The translations under genes were made by a program, and so were the position numbers. DNA of 27,094 bases, taken from the NCBI GenBank assembly GCA_964406775.1, contig CAYOSW010000014.1:1-27094 (forward strand), given 5' to 3'. This DNA comes from JACPKO01 sp964406775 (GTDB lineage Bacteria; Patescibacteriota; Microgenomatia; Daviesbacterales; UBA10151). The notes below the pieces were generated by a model that was given only the letters and a program-made list of their open reading frames with translations, ran no database searches and was not told the DNA's origin. The first letter of the stretch is position 1; the number at the start of each line of letters is the position of its first letter. Positions 15,034-21,843 of this stretch are shown here, one piece after another.

Positions 15034-16557
15034 TTAAAACCCCGGGAAGTAATCAGTTATTATCTGACTACTGCGAAGACCTACGCCGGTCAGAAGCTTT
15101 TTGTAATTATTTACCATAGCCACTGGGCCGGACAGATAATAAACTCTTTCTTTAAAATCGGGCGCATACTTTTTGATCATATCTCCGGTTATATATCCAA
15201 TTTCACCGGTCCAATTTTTTGTGGCTTTTTCTTTACCCCCGTAAATATAAACGGTTTTTACTCCCAACTTTTCTGCATTTTTAAAAATATCTTTATAAAC
15301 AAATTCCTGGATATTAGATGCGCTGTAAAAAAGAATCACCTCCGTAGTCCTACCTGCTTTGATTTGACTCTGGATCATACTCCTAAAAGGAGTTATGCCG
15401 ATTCCTCCGGCAATAAAAATAAACTTCTTATTTGAATCTTCACGTAAAGTGAAGTCGCCTGCCAGCTGATCCGCTGTTAACCTACTTCCGGGTTTTAAAT
15501 CAAACAAAGCTCTCTTAAAGGAGCTGGATTTACTCGGAATAATCTTAACTCCAAGTTTAACAAACTCTTCCTCGGGAGCTGATGCGATTGTAAAATACCT
15601 TCTGATGCCTCTGGAATCGGGTTTTTTATGCGGAAGAGTCCATTCAAGATACTGACCGGCTAAATACTTGAATGGTCCGTTGTGTATAAATACAAATTCA
15701 AAAATAGTTGGAGCTAATTCAACTCTTTCTTTAAATTTCAATATTAATTTCCCTTTAGGACTTACTATAAACGAATATAAGTTTCCGGCTATCAATGCAA
15801 ATTCAGGAGAAGCAAATAACGGGCCTATTGAGAATTGAGAACCGAATAGTATACCGACGATTATGCCGTAAATTGTCCTGTATTTTTTATTAGGCGGAGT
15901 AGTAAAGGGTTCTGTCAACATAACAGTTCCGAAAAAAATTAAAGGCCAGGAGGTAAAAACCTGGACTAAGGAATCGGAAATATTTACTCCATTTTTTAAA
16001 CTAAAAAGAGTGACTGTAAAAATACTTACCCCAATAAATGTAAAGAACAATCTGAACCTTCTTATCTTTCTGACAATCAGAAGTCCTGCTACAAATACAA
16101 ACGGCAACATAACCGCGCTACCTATCCACCAAATGGAATTGCCGTATCCGAAAAGACCCGCCAGAAACATTCCGATGGCCGCCGGATTGAAAATATGCTT
16201 CTTGTCGTAAGTTAAAAAATATTTCGAACCCATTGCAATAACACTTATAAGTACAGTAACTATGAGATCACTCGAACTGGCAATCGGAGCTAAAACCAAA
16301 AATAAAATGAAGGCGGTAATCCAAAAGGATTCAACATTAGTATCGGCCTTAACTATCTTTGCAAATAATAAATTACTTAAAAAAGAGGAGATTAGAATAA
16401 CAACCAGTGAGCCAGAAAACTGAGCCCCACTATATGGAAGGATATTTAGAAATCCGAAAAGAATACCTATTACAGATAAACCGGTTAAAAGATAAAGCAC
16501 CAACCGGTACATCGTAATATTATTCAGCAGAGAATCTATTCTATTAAGTAGGGACAT
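15034..16557 (-). CDS. RnfD/NqrB-like membrane domain fused to a ferredoxin-reductase-like (FAD/NAD(P)H) domain
   Basis: 507 residues in two parts. Residues of about 15-268 form a multi-span membrane domain (8-10 helices) with RnfD/NqrB landmarks KYFLTYDKKHIFNPAAIGM (112-130) and MLTEPFTTPPNKKYRTIYG (213-231). Residues of about 272-507 are a ferredoxin-NADP+ reductase fold: FAD motif RRYFTIASAP (319-328), nicotinamide motif AGGIGITPFRSM (383-394), YLSGPVAMV (474-482) and an aromatic C-terminus DYFPGF. No Fe-S cysteine cluster is present and no S/T-G-A-T flavinylation motif was seen in the membrane part. I infer electron flow from NAD(P)H through FAD into the membrane domain and then to the exported FMN protein encoded two genes upstream. 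It sits 3 bases after apbE. Direction and acceptor are unproven. Confidence 0.85.
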   Translation of the reverse strand: MSLLNRIDSLLNNITMYRLVLYLLTGLSVIGILFGFLNILPYSGAQFSGSLVVILISSFLSNLLFAKIVKADTNVESFWITAFILFLVLAPIASSSDLIVTVLISVIAMGSKYFLTYDKKHIFNPAAIGMFLAGLFGYGNSIWWIGSAVMLPFVFVAGLLIVRKIRRFRLFFTFIGVSIFTVTLFSLKNGVNISDSLVQVFTSWPLIFFGTVMLTEPFTTPPNKKYRTIYGIIVGILFGSQFSIGPLFASPEFALIAGNLYSFIVSPKGKLILKFKERVELAPTIFEFVFIHNGPFKYLAGQYLEWTLPHKKPDSRGIRRYFTIASAPEEEFVKLGVKIIPSKSSSFKRALFDLKPGSRLTADQLAGDFTLREDSNKKFIFIAGGIGITPFRSMIQSQIKAGRTTEVILFYSASNIQEFVYKDIFKNAEKLGVKTVYIYGGKEKATKNWTGEIGYITGDMIKKYAPDFKERVYYLSGPVAMVNNYKKLLTGVGLRSSQIITDYFPGF

Positions 16558-16560
16558 ATT

Positions 16561-17436
16561 CTAATTGTAGAAGATTTCGCCCGGAAAATCTTCAGATTTA
16601 TTAAAAGAGTAGTCCGGATAAACAATCAGATATTCAAAATCGTAAAAGGGCTTCACTTCATCCGGAGTCATCAGAAATAGGGCTGTTGCCAATGTGTCAG
16701 CAAGCAGCCCTGTTTTGGCTACAACCCAAACTGCTAAAACTTCCTCAACAGATTTTAAAGTCTCCGGATTGAAAATGTGATGATATTTTCCCCATTTTCT
16801 CCTGTTGCCGGCTGAAGCACATATACTTTGATTTTTAATTTCAGCAACCCCTATAACCTGTTTGAAATTTTCCGGGTGTTCCAGCCCCACCCTTAATTTA
16901 TTTTCTTTTGATTTATGAAGAATATCCCCGCTTGCATCAACTGTGAATTCTTTGAATCCTTCACTTTCCAACAACTCTCCGATTAAGTCTGCTAAAAAAC
17001 CCTTTCCTCCGGCTCCGAAATCCAATATTGCCGGTTTTCTTAATTTTAAAACTTCGTCCTCATATAAGATAATTTCTTCCCACATTTCCAAAGGTTTAAT
17101 TCTACCTGCCTTTAAGGAGTATTTGCTGTCATAACCCACATCACTCAATAGATTCCCGACAAGCGGAGTGAGCCTTCCTCGGGTATAAAAATAGAAATCT
17201 TTATACGTATCGACTAACTTAATATATTTACGGGGAATTTGAAGAGACCCCTCTTTTTGGCCTAACCGGTAAATTTCTGACTTTTCATCAAACCGGGAAA
17301 AGATTTTGGAAAATTCACGTATTTCTCTGAAAATTTTTTCCCGTAGTGCCTCCCGATCTGGCTCCTTCTCTGAAGCCAGATCAATTACCCATTGTGTTCC
17401 TATCGCCTCAAACTCCAGGCGGAAAGAACTTAGCAT
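16561..17436 (-). CDS. apbE: FAD:protein FMN transferase (ApbE family)
   Basis: 291 residues. ApbE landmarks are present in order: FEAIGTQWVID (9-19), FSRFDEKSEI (46-55), DFGAGGKGFLAD (139-150), VDASGDI (166-172), HHIFNPET (219-226), and the Mg-binding GLLADTLATALF (243-254, with D247 and T251). The enzyme moves FMN from FAD onto a Ser/Thr of a target protein. The target is almost certainly the FMN-binding protein just upstream, whose stop and this ATG share one base (TAATG). No signal peptide or lipobox is present: the catalytic core starts within the first ten residues. Most ApbE proteins are exported, so the compartment of flavinylation is an open question. Confidence 0.92.
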   Translation of the reverse strand: MLSSFRLEFEAIGTQWVIDLASEKEPDREALREKIFREIREFSKIFSRFDEKSEIYRLGQKEGSLQIPRKYIKLVDTYKDFYFYTRGRLTPLVGNLLSDVGYDSKYSLKAGRIKPLEMWEEIILYEDEVLKLRKPAILDFGAGGKGFLADLIGELLESEGFKEFTVDASGDILHKSKENKLRVGLEHPENFKQVIGVAEIKNQSICASAGNRRKWGKYHHIFNPETLKSVEEVLAVWVVAKTGLLADTLATALFLMTPDEVKPFYDFEYLIVYPDYSFNKSEDFPGEIFYN

Positions 17437-17936
17437 TAAACACCCGCCTCTTTCTTAATTTTCGCCAATGCATCATTAAATCCTTTCGGAGAAAGCGAAG
17501 ATCCGGCAACTTTACTTAAGTTCACCTCGTCAATATTCTTTCCGATTACCATTGGTTTAAAATTTTGTATAAATTCCGCTTGAAATCTTTTGGAAGTAGC
17601 GTCTGTAGCGGTTCCTGTAACTTCCGCTTCCTTAATAATATTTCCATCCAAAGTCACAGCAACATTTAGTTCTCTGGGACCGCCGGGACTAACATAATTT
17701 CCGGTAACTGCATAATTCCCGCTTTTATATGTCCCGCTTGTTGCGGTAAAAACAGAAGGTGAGGGGATTTGAGTTTGCTCTGTAGTTTCCTCAATTCCGG
17801 ATTCTTCAGCTTCTTCGCCCATAGTACCCGATTTATAAAGATAGAATCCGATCGCGGCGAAAACTATCAAAGCAATAACCACAGTAGGTAAAATAAATTT
17901 AGCCTTGCCCGAAGTCTCTTGAATTTGTCCGTCCAT
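17436..17936 (-). CDS. Membrane-anchored FMN-binding domain protein (covalent flavin carrier)
   Basis: 166 residues. A single helix (about 14-34) is preceded by a short tail with two Lys and followed by an acidic linker (40-55) and a Pro/Ser/Thr stretch, giving an N-in/C-out topology. The FMN-binding domain fills about 70-165: GTYKSGNYAVTG, VTLDGNIIKEAEVTG, then VAGSSLSPKGFNDALAKI. AGSSLS (144-149) aligns with the sGATxT flavinylation motif, making Ser147 the likely FMN attachment residue rather than the usual Thr. A strong Shine-Dalgarno GGGGGTG (minus strand, about 17943-17949) precedes the ATG. First gene of the operon with apbE, the RnfD-reductase and nnrD. A Fur-type site lies about 66 bases upstream. 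The likely role is shuttling electrons outside the membrane. Confidence 0.9.
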   Translation of the reverse strand: MDGQIQETSGKAKFILPTVVIALIVFAAIGFYLYKSGTMGEEAEESGIEETTEQTQIPSPSVFTATSGTYKSGNYAVTGNYVSPGGPRELNVAVTLDGNIIKEAEVTGTATDATSKRFQAEFIQNFKPMVIGKNIDEVNLSKVAGSSLSPKGFNDALAKIKKEAGV

Positions 17937-18002
17937 TTAAACACCCCCTTTCTTTTAATATTCTTTCTTTATGCTGATAATTTGCTTAATTTAGATTTTC
18001 CA

Positions 18003-18019
18003 TAAATTATCATTATTTA
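18003..18019. promoter_or_regulatory. Candidate Fur-family operator
   Basis: The 17-base TAAATTATCATTATTTA is a near-palindrome (14 of 17 positions symmetric) built on the ATTAT/ATAAT core of Fur, Zur and PerR boxes (7-1-7 layout). It lies between the 3' end of the fur-like gene and the flavin operon, 66 bases before the FMN-binding protein start. The region is A/T-rich, so chance is a real alternative. Confidence 0.4.
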
Positions 18020-18053
18020 CGCCCCGAGTAAAGTGATTACTAAAACTAAAGCA

Positions 18054-18479
18054 CTAACGGCAGTCGCTGCAAACACCGAAAAATTCGAGATAGTGATTTG
18101 TTATCTTAAAACCGGTCTTACTTTCTATATGTTTTTCTTCTTCCTGCAAGTCTACATTTAGATCAACATCCAACACTTTTTTACAGTTTATACAAATTAT
18201 GTGGTGATGATGGTGACCTGTATCAATTTCATATCTTTTTTTCCCCTCACCGAATTCTACTTCCTGCAGAATCTTTTTTTGTACCAGAAAATAAATTTCG
18301 CGGTAAATTGTGGTTTTATTAATTTTAAAGTTGATTTTTTTAAACTGGCTTATCAAATCAATAGCCGAAATAGGCATTTTTTTAGAAAGAAAAATCTTGA
18401 TAATCTGACCTCTTATCGGAGTAACTCTAATCGCTGAGAGTATTAATTTCTGAACCAGCTGATCATATTCTTTATCCAT
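18054..18479 (-). CDS. Fur-family metal-dependent transcriptional regulator
   Basis: 141 residues, standard length. A winged-helix DNA-binding domain (about 8-85; RVTPIRGQIIKIFL, then INKTTIYREIYFLVQKKILQEV, the 'TvYR.l..L...glv' signature) precedes a dimerisation/metal domain. Metal residues are visible: HHHHH (89-93), structural-zinc pairs C96/C99 and C137/C140, H117 and H129. Whether it senses Fe, Zn, Mn or peroxide (Fur, Zur, Mur, PerR) cannot be told. It has its own consensus promoter (18486-18514) and is immediately upstream of the flavin electron-transfer operon, which it may control through the site at 18003-18019. Only 117 bases separate it from that operon. Confidence 0.93.
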   Translation of the reverse strand: MDKEYDQLVQKLILSAIRVTPIRGQIIKIFLSKKMPISAIDLISQFKKINFKINKTTIYREIYFLVQKKILQEVEFGEGKKRYEIDTGHHHHHIICINCKKVLDVDLNVDLQEEEKHIESKTGFKITNHYLEFFGVCSDCR

Positions 18480-18485
18480 TGAGGC

Positions 18486-18514
18486 ATTTTAGAATTGAAG
18501 AGGGAGAATGTCAA
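18486..18514 (-). promoter_or_regulatory. fur-like gene promoter, predicted leaderless
   Basis: On the minus strand a perfect TTGACA (18509-18514), a 17-base spacer and TAAAAT (18486-18491) are followed by six bases and the ATG (18477-18479). The box sequences, spacing and distance to the start codon are identical to those of clpB. No Shine-Dalgarno site fits in the six bases. Confidence 0.75.
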
Positions 18515-18516
18515 AA

Positions 18517-19707
18517 CTAATTTAAATATTGAGCTGTAAAAGCAGACCAGGAAGAACCGACTCCGTAGCCTAAACCGGTAAACAGTTTATCCTGACTTTC
18601 AATCCTTCCGAGGGATTCTGCTAACGCAACGAGGAAAGTCCCGGGACTGATATTACTCATTCTGGCCTTTTCCAGCAACCAGGGCATCTCGGGAGGGATC
18701 ACCCCTCTTAGTTGATCGTTACCTGCAATTTCCCTTTTCAATCTCCGCTCAACGAGACTGAAAACCGGTTTACTCGGCTGGTGACCGACACTGAGTCCGA
18801 TCGGATTACTTAAAGCATCCGGGGTTTCACCGTAATACCTGGCTAAATTATCAATTAAAGCATCCGAAACTAATTTTGTAAAATACCGGGCTGTACCCTG
18901 CCCGCTCATTTCCAATTTCGACTTATCTCTTTCCGGCTCAGGCAATGCGATCCTTACTAACCTGTCACTATAACTCACAATTCCCTCACTGCCCGGCTCA
19001 ACTACAAACCAATCCGGCAGTTTATCCTGCTGACTTAAACCCGGTACTTCGTAAGATTTGGGGACTTTAATTACCCCCTCCGTATCCTGCTGAATCATAG
19101 TTTTGGCCCCCAGCAGTTTAAATGTTCCGGGATCAAATGCAATTGCCGCCCCTCCGCTTCCGAAAATAACCTGAGACATAAAATCATTGGGATCTGTAAA
19201 TCTGCCCAAGGGTTCATAAGCGGCGATAACTACCCTGCTCCCCCTAAGAGCCGGATTTTTCAAGACCTCTACCATCGCCAGCGCACTGCCGTTACAGGTT
19301 GCATTAACTTCGCCGAATTCCCGTATACCGAATCCCGCAGCGACTTCGCCTACCCATTCGCTTTTTGCATCCGGAGGAAAAGAAGTAACTCCTATTAAGT
19401 AATCGGCTTTGTCCCACCCGTTAGCTTCAAGTACTTTCCGTGTTAACGCCGATGCTGCCCCTACTGTTTCAGGCCTTAAAAGTTTTGGAGCATCCGAATA
19501 AAGTTTTCCGTCAGCAGGCCGGTATCTTAAAATAATCCCGGATCCATCCATTGAAATCCTTGCATCCTGTCTATCTTTATCGGAGGTAAATTTTCCCTCA
19601 AATTCTCCCCAAAGTTCGGGATTTGTAACCGGACGTCCGACACCCCCGTAAGCCACGGCAACTCCGGGAATTCTTCTTATCTGAGGATTAGCAAGTTCAA
19701 CAGTCAT
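18517..19707 (-). CDS. 3-oxoacyl-ACP synthase III-like (thiolase-fold) enzyme, orphan
   Basis: 396 residues. The Cys-His-Asn triad of KAS III-type enzymes is present: Cys138 in NATCNGSALAMVEVL, His309 in LSVGHQPSKPVF and Asn352 in MSNISPGTFLVAL. FGSGGAAIAF (182-191) and the closing GYGVGSSWSAF (380-390) match FabH-style structural motifs. The family condenses an acyl-CoA with a malonyl-carrier; related members make polyketides, alkenes or HMG-CoA. The Asn in place of the extra Glu argues against HMG-CoA synthase but does not exclude it. There are no acyl carrier protein or other fatty acid genes nearby. An insertion-like segment (about 205-265) is longer than in typical FabH (about 320 residues). 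Substrate unknown. Confidence 0.8.
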   Translation of the reverse strand: MTVELANPQIRRIPGVAVAYGGVGRPVTNPELWGEFEGKFTSDKDRQDARISMDGSGIILRYRPADGKLYSDAPKLLRPETVGAASALTRKVLEANGWDKADYLIGVTSFPPDAKSEWVGEVAAGFGIREFGEVNATCNGSALAMVEVLKNPALRGSRVVIAAYEPLGRFTDPNDFMSQVIFGSGGAAIAFDPGTFKLLGAKTMIQQDTEGVIKVPKSYEVPGLSQQDKLPDWFVVEPGSEGIVSYSDRLVRIALPEPERDKSKLEMSGQGTARYFTKLVSDALIDNLARYYGETPDALSNPIGLSVGHQPSKPVFSLVERRLKREIAGNDQLRGVIPPEMPWLLEKARMSNISPGTFLVALAESLGRIESQDKLFTGLGYGVGSSWSAFTAQYLN

Positions 19708-19765
19708 TGTCCACCAAGTATACCAAATCTCTCTTTAAAACTGCTTTTTTGTATAATTACCCTCA
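19708..19765. promoter_or_regulatory. Divergent promoter region between the KAS III-like gene and the 19766 gene
   Basis: Only 58 bases separate two divergent starts. On the plus strand a perfect TATAAT (19752-19757) ends 8 bases before the ATG at 19766. On the minus strand an extended -10 TGGTATACT (TATACT at 19717-19722) ends 9 bases before the ATG at 19707. Neither has a good -35 box. Both predict leaders of 0-3 bases. Confidence 0.5.
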
Positions 19766-20227
19766 ATGGAGGTTCAAAGAAGTTATTCTAATATCCAAGA
19801 AATACCCCTACCCTCGCCACTTGGTGAAAATATTTATCCCAGGCTAGGACAAAAACCCTTGGTCGAATTACCTGATCCAGGAATTGATAAATTGATCCGG
19901 GTTATAAGCGGTTTAGGTATGCAAACAACAGGATCGTGCGAAGGGCATATGAATCGTTACCAGAGATACCCTTGGGTTCAGATAGCTGGACTTCAGTATC
20001 CTGATTTTTGGGTTCATCAGGAAATGGTGCGGCTTTCCGCAGAATATAGGATTCAAAAACCAGCCCATCAACCCGAATGGTTTGTTCATTTGTGGCGCCA
20101 GGATGAAGCCTTATTAAGGACTAGGGAAGAAGCAGATTCTGAAGCGGAATTAATAAGGCTACAGCAAGGGTCCGATGATTTTGCTCAATTCCTGTTTGAT
20201 AAATATCTTCGGGTAAAAAGCTTATGA
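19766..20227 (+). CDS. Conserved-looking hypothetical protein with SCEGH motif
   Basis: 153 residues, no signal peptide or membrane helix. A central segment (about 38-73) reads IDKLIRVISGLGMQTTGSCEGHMNRYQRYPWVQI: a helix, then 'TTGSCEGH' and a hydrophobic strand. The arrangement recalls the 'TT.SC.GR' nucleotide/substrate loop of TYW3-like proteins, but similarity is limited to this loop and is not enough for a name. The C-terminal third is charged and helical (about 108-150). It is divergent from the KAS III-like gene, and its stop lies one base from the stop of the TPM gene. The start is the first ATG, with a TATAAT box 8 bases upstream and no Shine-Dalgarno site. Function unknown. Confidence 0.65.
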   Translation: MEVQRSYSNIQEIPLPSPLGENIYPRLGQKPLVELPDPGIDKLIRVISGLGMQTTGSCEGHMNRYQRYPWVQIAGLQYPDFWVHQEMVRLSAEYRIQKPAHQPEWFVHLWRQDEALLRTREEADSEAELIRLQQGSDDFAQFLFDKYLRVKSL

Positions 20228-20228
20228 T

Positions 20229-21128
20229 TTACCAGCTTCCGCTTGCACCGCCGCCGCCCGAACTCCCCCCTCCGAACCCGCCGAATCCGACACCGCTTCC
20301 GCTTGACCCCCAGAATCCGCCTTTTGTTGAAATCCAGTCAGTTCTATATCCGGCTTTCTGTAATTTTTTATAATTATGGGAAAGGAGAAAATCCAGAACC
20401 AATCCCAGAATCCCGAAAAATATACTTCCGACAATGCCTATTACAAAACTTACAAAAACTGCGCCTATAATTACTCCAATCAAACCCCCGATCACCCCTC
20501 CCAACCAAAAACTCGAGGTCCTTGCCATATATGAAAATAAATAAATAGCCAGAATAAAAATAAAGGCGACAAATTCTAAGTTCCCGAAAATTAGTCCTAC
20601 GATACTGAAGACTTTGGAGAAGTCTTTTGGCCCGGAAATCGGCGACTGGATTTGCCCGATGATTCCGTCAACCCCATCTTCGATGCCTCCATAATAATCC
20701 CCGGCTTTAAATTTCGGAGCAATTTTGTCTCTGATTATTTCTCCGGCATCGCCGTCAGTTACGAATGGCTCAAGTCCGTACCCTATCTCAATTCTCATTT
20801 TCCGGTCATCAACCGCGGCAATGAGTAAAATCCCGTTATCTTTATTTTCTTTTCCTATTTTCCATTTTTCAAAAACCCGCACTGCGAGGTCATCAATATC
20901 CCCGCCCTCTAAACTTTTAATAGTCACTACAGAAATTTCGTTTGTTGATTGCTCCTCGTATGATTTGAGTTTTGTTTCCAGAGAATTTCTTTGATCTTGA
21001 GAGAGAACTCCGGCATAATCGCTAACAAAGCCCTGAGGCTCCGGTATTTCCAAAGCCTTTGTGGAGGCAGGCAAAACCAGAAAAATAAAAAAAACAGCTA
21101 GAAAAAAAGCTCTGACCAACAGCTTCAT
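20229..21128 (-). CDS. TPM-domain membrane protein (YgcG family)
   Basis: 299 residues when started at the ATG 21126-21128, which shares one base with the lemA stop (TGATG); a TTG one codon earlier is less likely. A signal peptide (about 1-25) precedes a TPM domain (about 31-162) with VSDYAGVLSQDQRNSLE, NEISVVTI, WKIGKENKDNGILLIAAVDDRKMRIEIGYGLEP and a YGGIEDGVDGI end. Two or three membrane helices (about 174-199, 207-249) follow, then a cytoplasm-side stretch and a Gly/Ser tail ending GGGGASGSW, a family hallmark. Some TPM proteins have acid phosphatase activity and others assist membrane-protein or photosystem repair. The pairing with lemA is widespread, but its function is not settled. Confidence 0.9.
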   Translation of the reverse strand: MKLLVRAFFLAVFFIFLVLPASTKALEIPEPQGFVSDYAGVLSQDQRNSLETKLKSYEEQSTNEISVVTIKSLEGGDIDDLAVRVFEKWKIGKENKDNGILLIAAVDDRKMRIEIGYGLEPFVTDGDAGEIIRDKIAPKFKAGDYYGGIEDGVDGIIGQIQSPISGPKDFSKVFSIVGLIFGNLEFVAFIFILAIYLFSYMARTSSFWLGGVIGGLIGVIIGAVFVSFVIGIVGSIFFGILGLVLDFLLSHNYKKLQKAGYRTDWISTKGGFWGSSGSGVGFGGFGGGSSGGGGASGSW

Positions 21129-21694
21129 CAAAATTTAACTTGGGGCGCGTTTTCCGAACCGGGAGTAGACTCAAAGTACGTTTTTGTTTTAAAACCGAAC
21201 CAGCCGGCAAACAAATTCCCCGGTAAAGTTTGAACCGAAGTATTATATTTTTGAACCAATTCGTTATACCTTCTCCTCTCGACGGAAACCCGGTTTTCGG
21301 TCCCTGCCAGCTCATCCATCAATCTTAGAACCGCCTGATCGCTTTTAATTTGGGGATAGTTTTCAAAAATTGCTAAAAGTCTTCCTAGAGAATTTTCAAC
21401 CTGATTTGCCGCACCTACTTTTTGTTCAGGAGTTTGAGCACCGGCATAATTTGCGCGTGCATTCGCCAAATCTGAGAAGATTTTTTGCTCCTGTACCATT
21501 ACCCCTTTTGCCGATTCAACTAAATTAGGAATTAAATCAAACCTTCTCTGATATTGAACCTCAACTTGTTTCCATTGTCCGTCAATGGCATTGGATTGGC
21601 TAACAAAAGAGTTATAAAAAGAAGTTGCCATAAAGGCACCGATTACAATCAGACCAATAAATATTCCCATAAACAGCACCAAAGGATTCTTCAT
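21128..21694 (-). CDS. lemA: LemA family membrane protein
   Basis: 188 residues, standard length. An N-terminal membrane helix (about 5-25) is followed by a long helical bundle with LemA landmarks: YNSFVSQSNAIDGQWKQVEV, QYQRRFDLIPNLVESAKGV, then RLLAIFENYPQIKSDQAVLRLMDELAGTENRVSVERRRYNELVQKYN and the closing FAGWFGFKTKTYFESTPG. It is exported or membrane-anchored with a coiled helical domain. It forms an operon with the TPM protein through a TGATG stop/start overlap. Its promoter at 21701-21729 predicts a leaderless transcript. Function of the family is poorly defined; roles in envelope or membrane-protein maintenance have been proposed. Confidence 0.95.
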   Translation of the reverse strand: MKNPLVLFMGIFIGLIVIGAFMATSFYNSFVSQSNAIDGQWKQVEVQYQRRFDLIPNLVESAKGVMVQEQKIFSDLANARANYAGAQTPEQKVGAANQVENSLGRLLAIFENYPQIKSDQAVLRLMDELAGTENRVSVERRRYNELVQKYNTSVQTLPGNLFAGWFGFKTKTYFESTPGSENAPQVKF

Positions 21695-21700
21695 AGGATT

Positions 21701-21729
21701 AGCTTAAACTTTTTCTGGTATCTTTGCAA
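21701..21729 (-). promoter_or_regulatory. lemA promoter, predicted leaderless
   Basis: On the minus strand TTGCAA (21724-21729), a 17-base spacer and TAAGCT (21701-21706) are followed by AATCCT and the ATG: six bases, as at clpB and fur. The boxes themselves are weak (4/6 and 3/6 matches), but the geometry is the same. The rest of the 149-base gap up to secA shows nothing else firm beyond a 7-bp A/T hairpin (21833-21850) across the secA stop. Confidence 0.5.
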
Positions 21730-21843
21730 CCGTTACAGAGATTTAATTGAGATAATGACACTTTCTATGATTGTGTAGTAAATACTGCAACAACGATTGC
21801 AATATAAACGAAACAATCGCAAGAAAAGCCCTAAATTGATAAA

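Noticed and set aside
18517..19707. HMG-CoA synthase as the name for the thiolase-fold enzyme
   Set aside because: The triad context (Cys, His, Asn in KAS III-style motifs and the GYGVGSSW end) fits KAS III better; kept only as an alternative.
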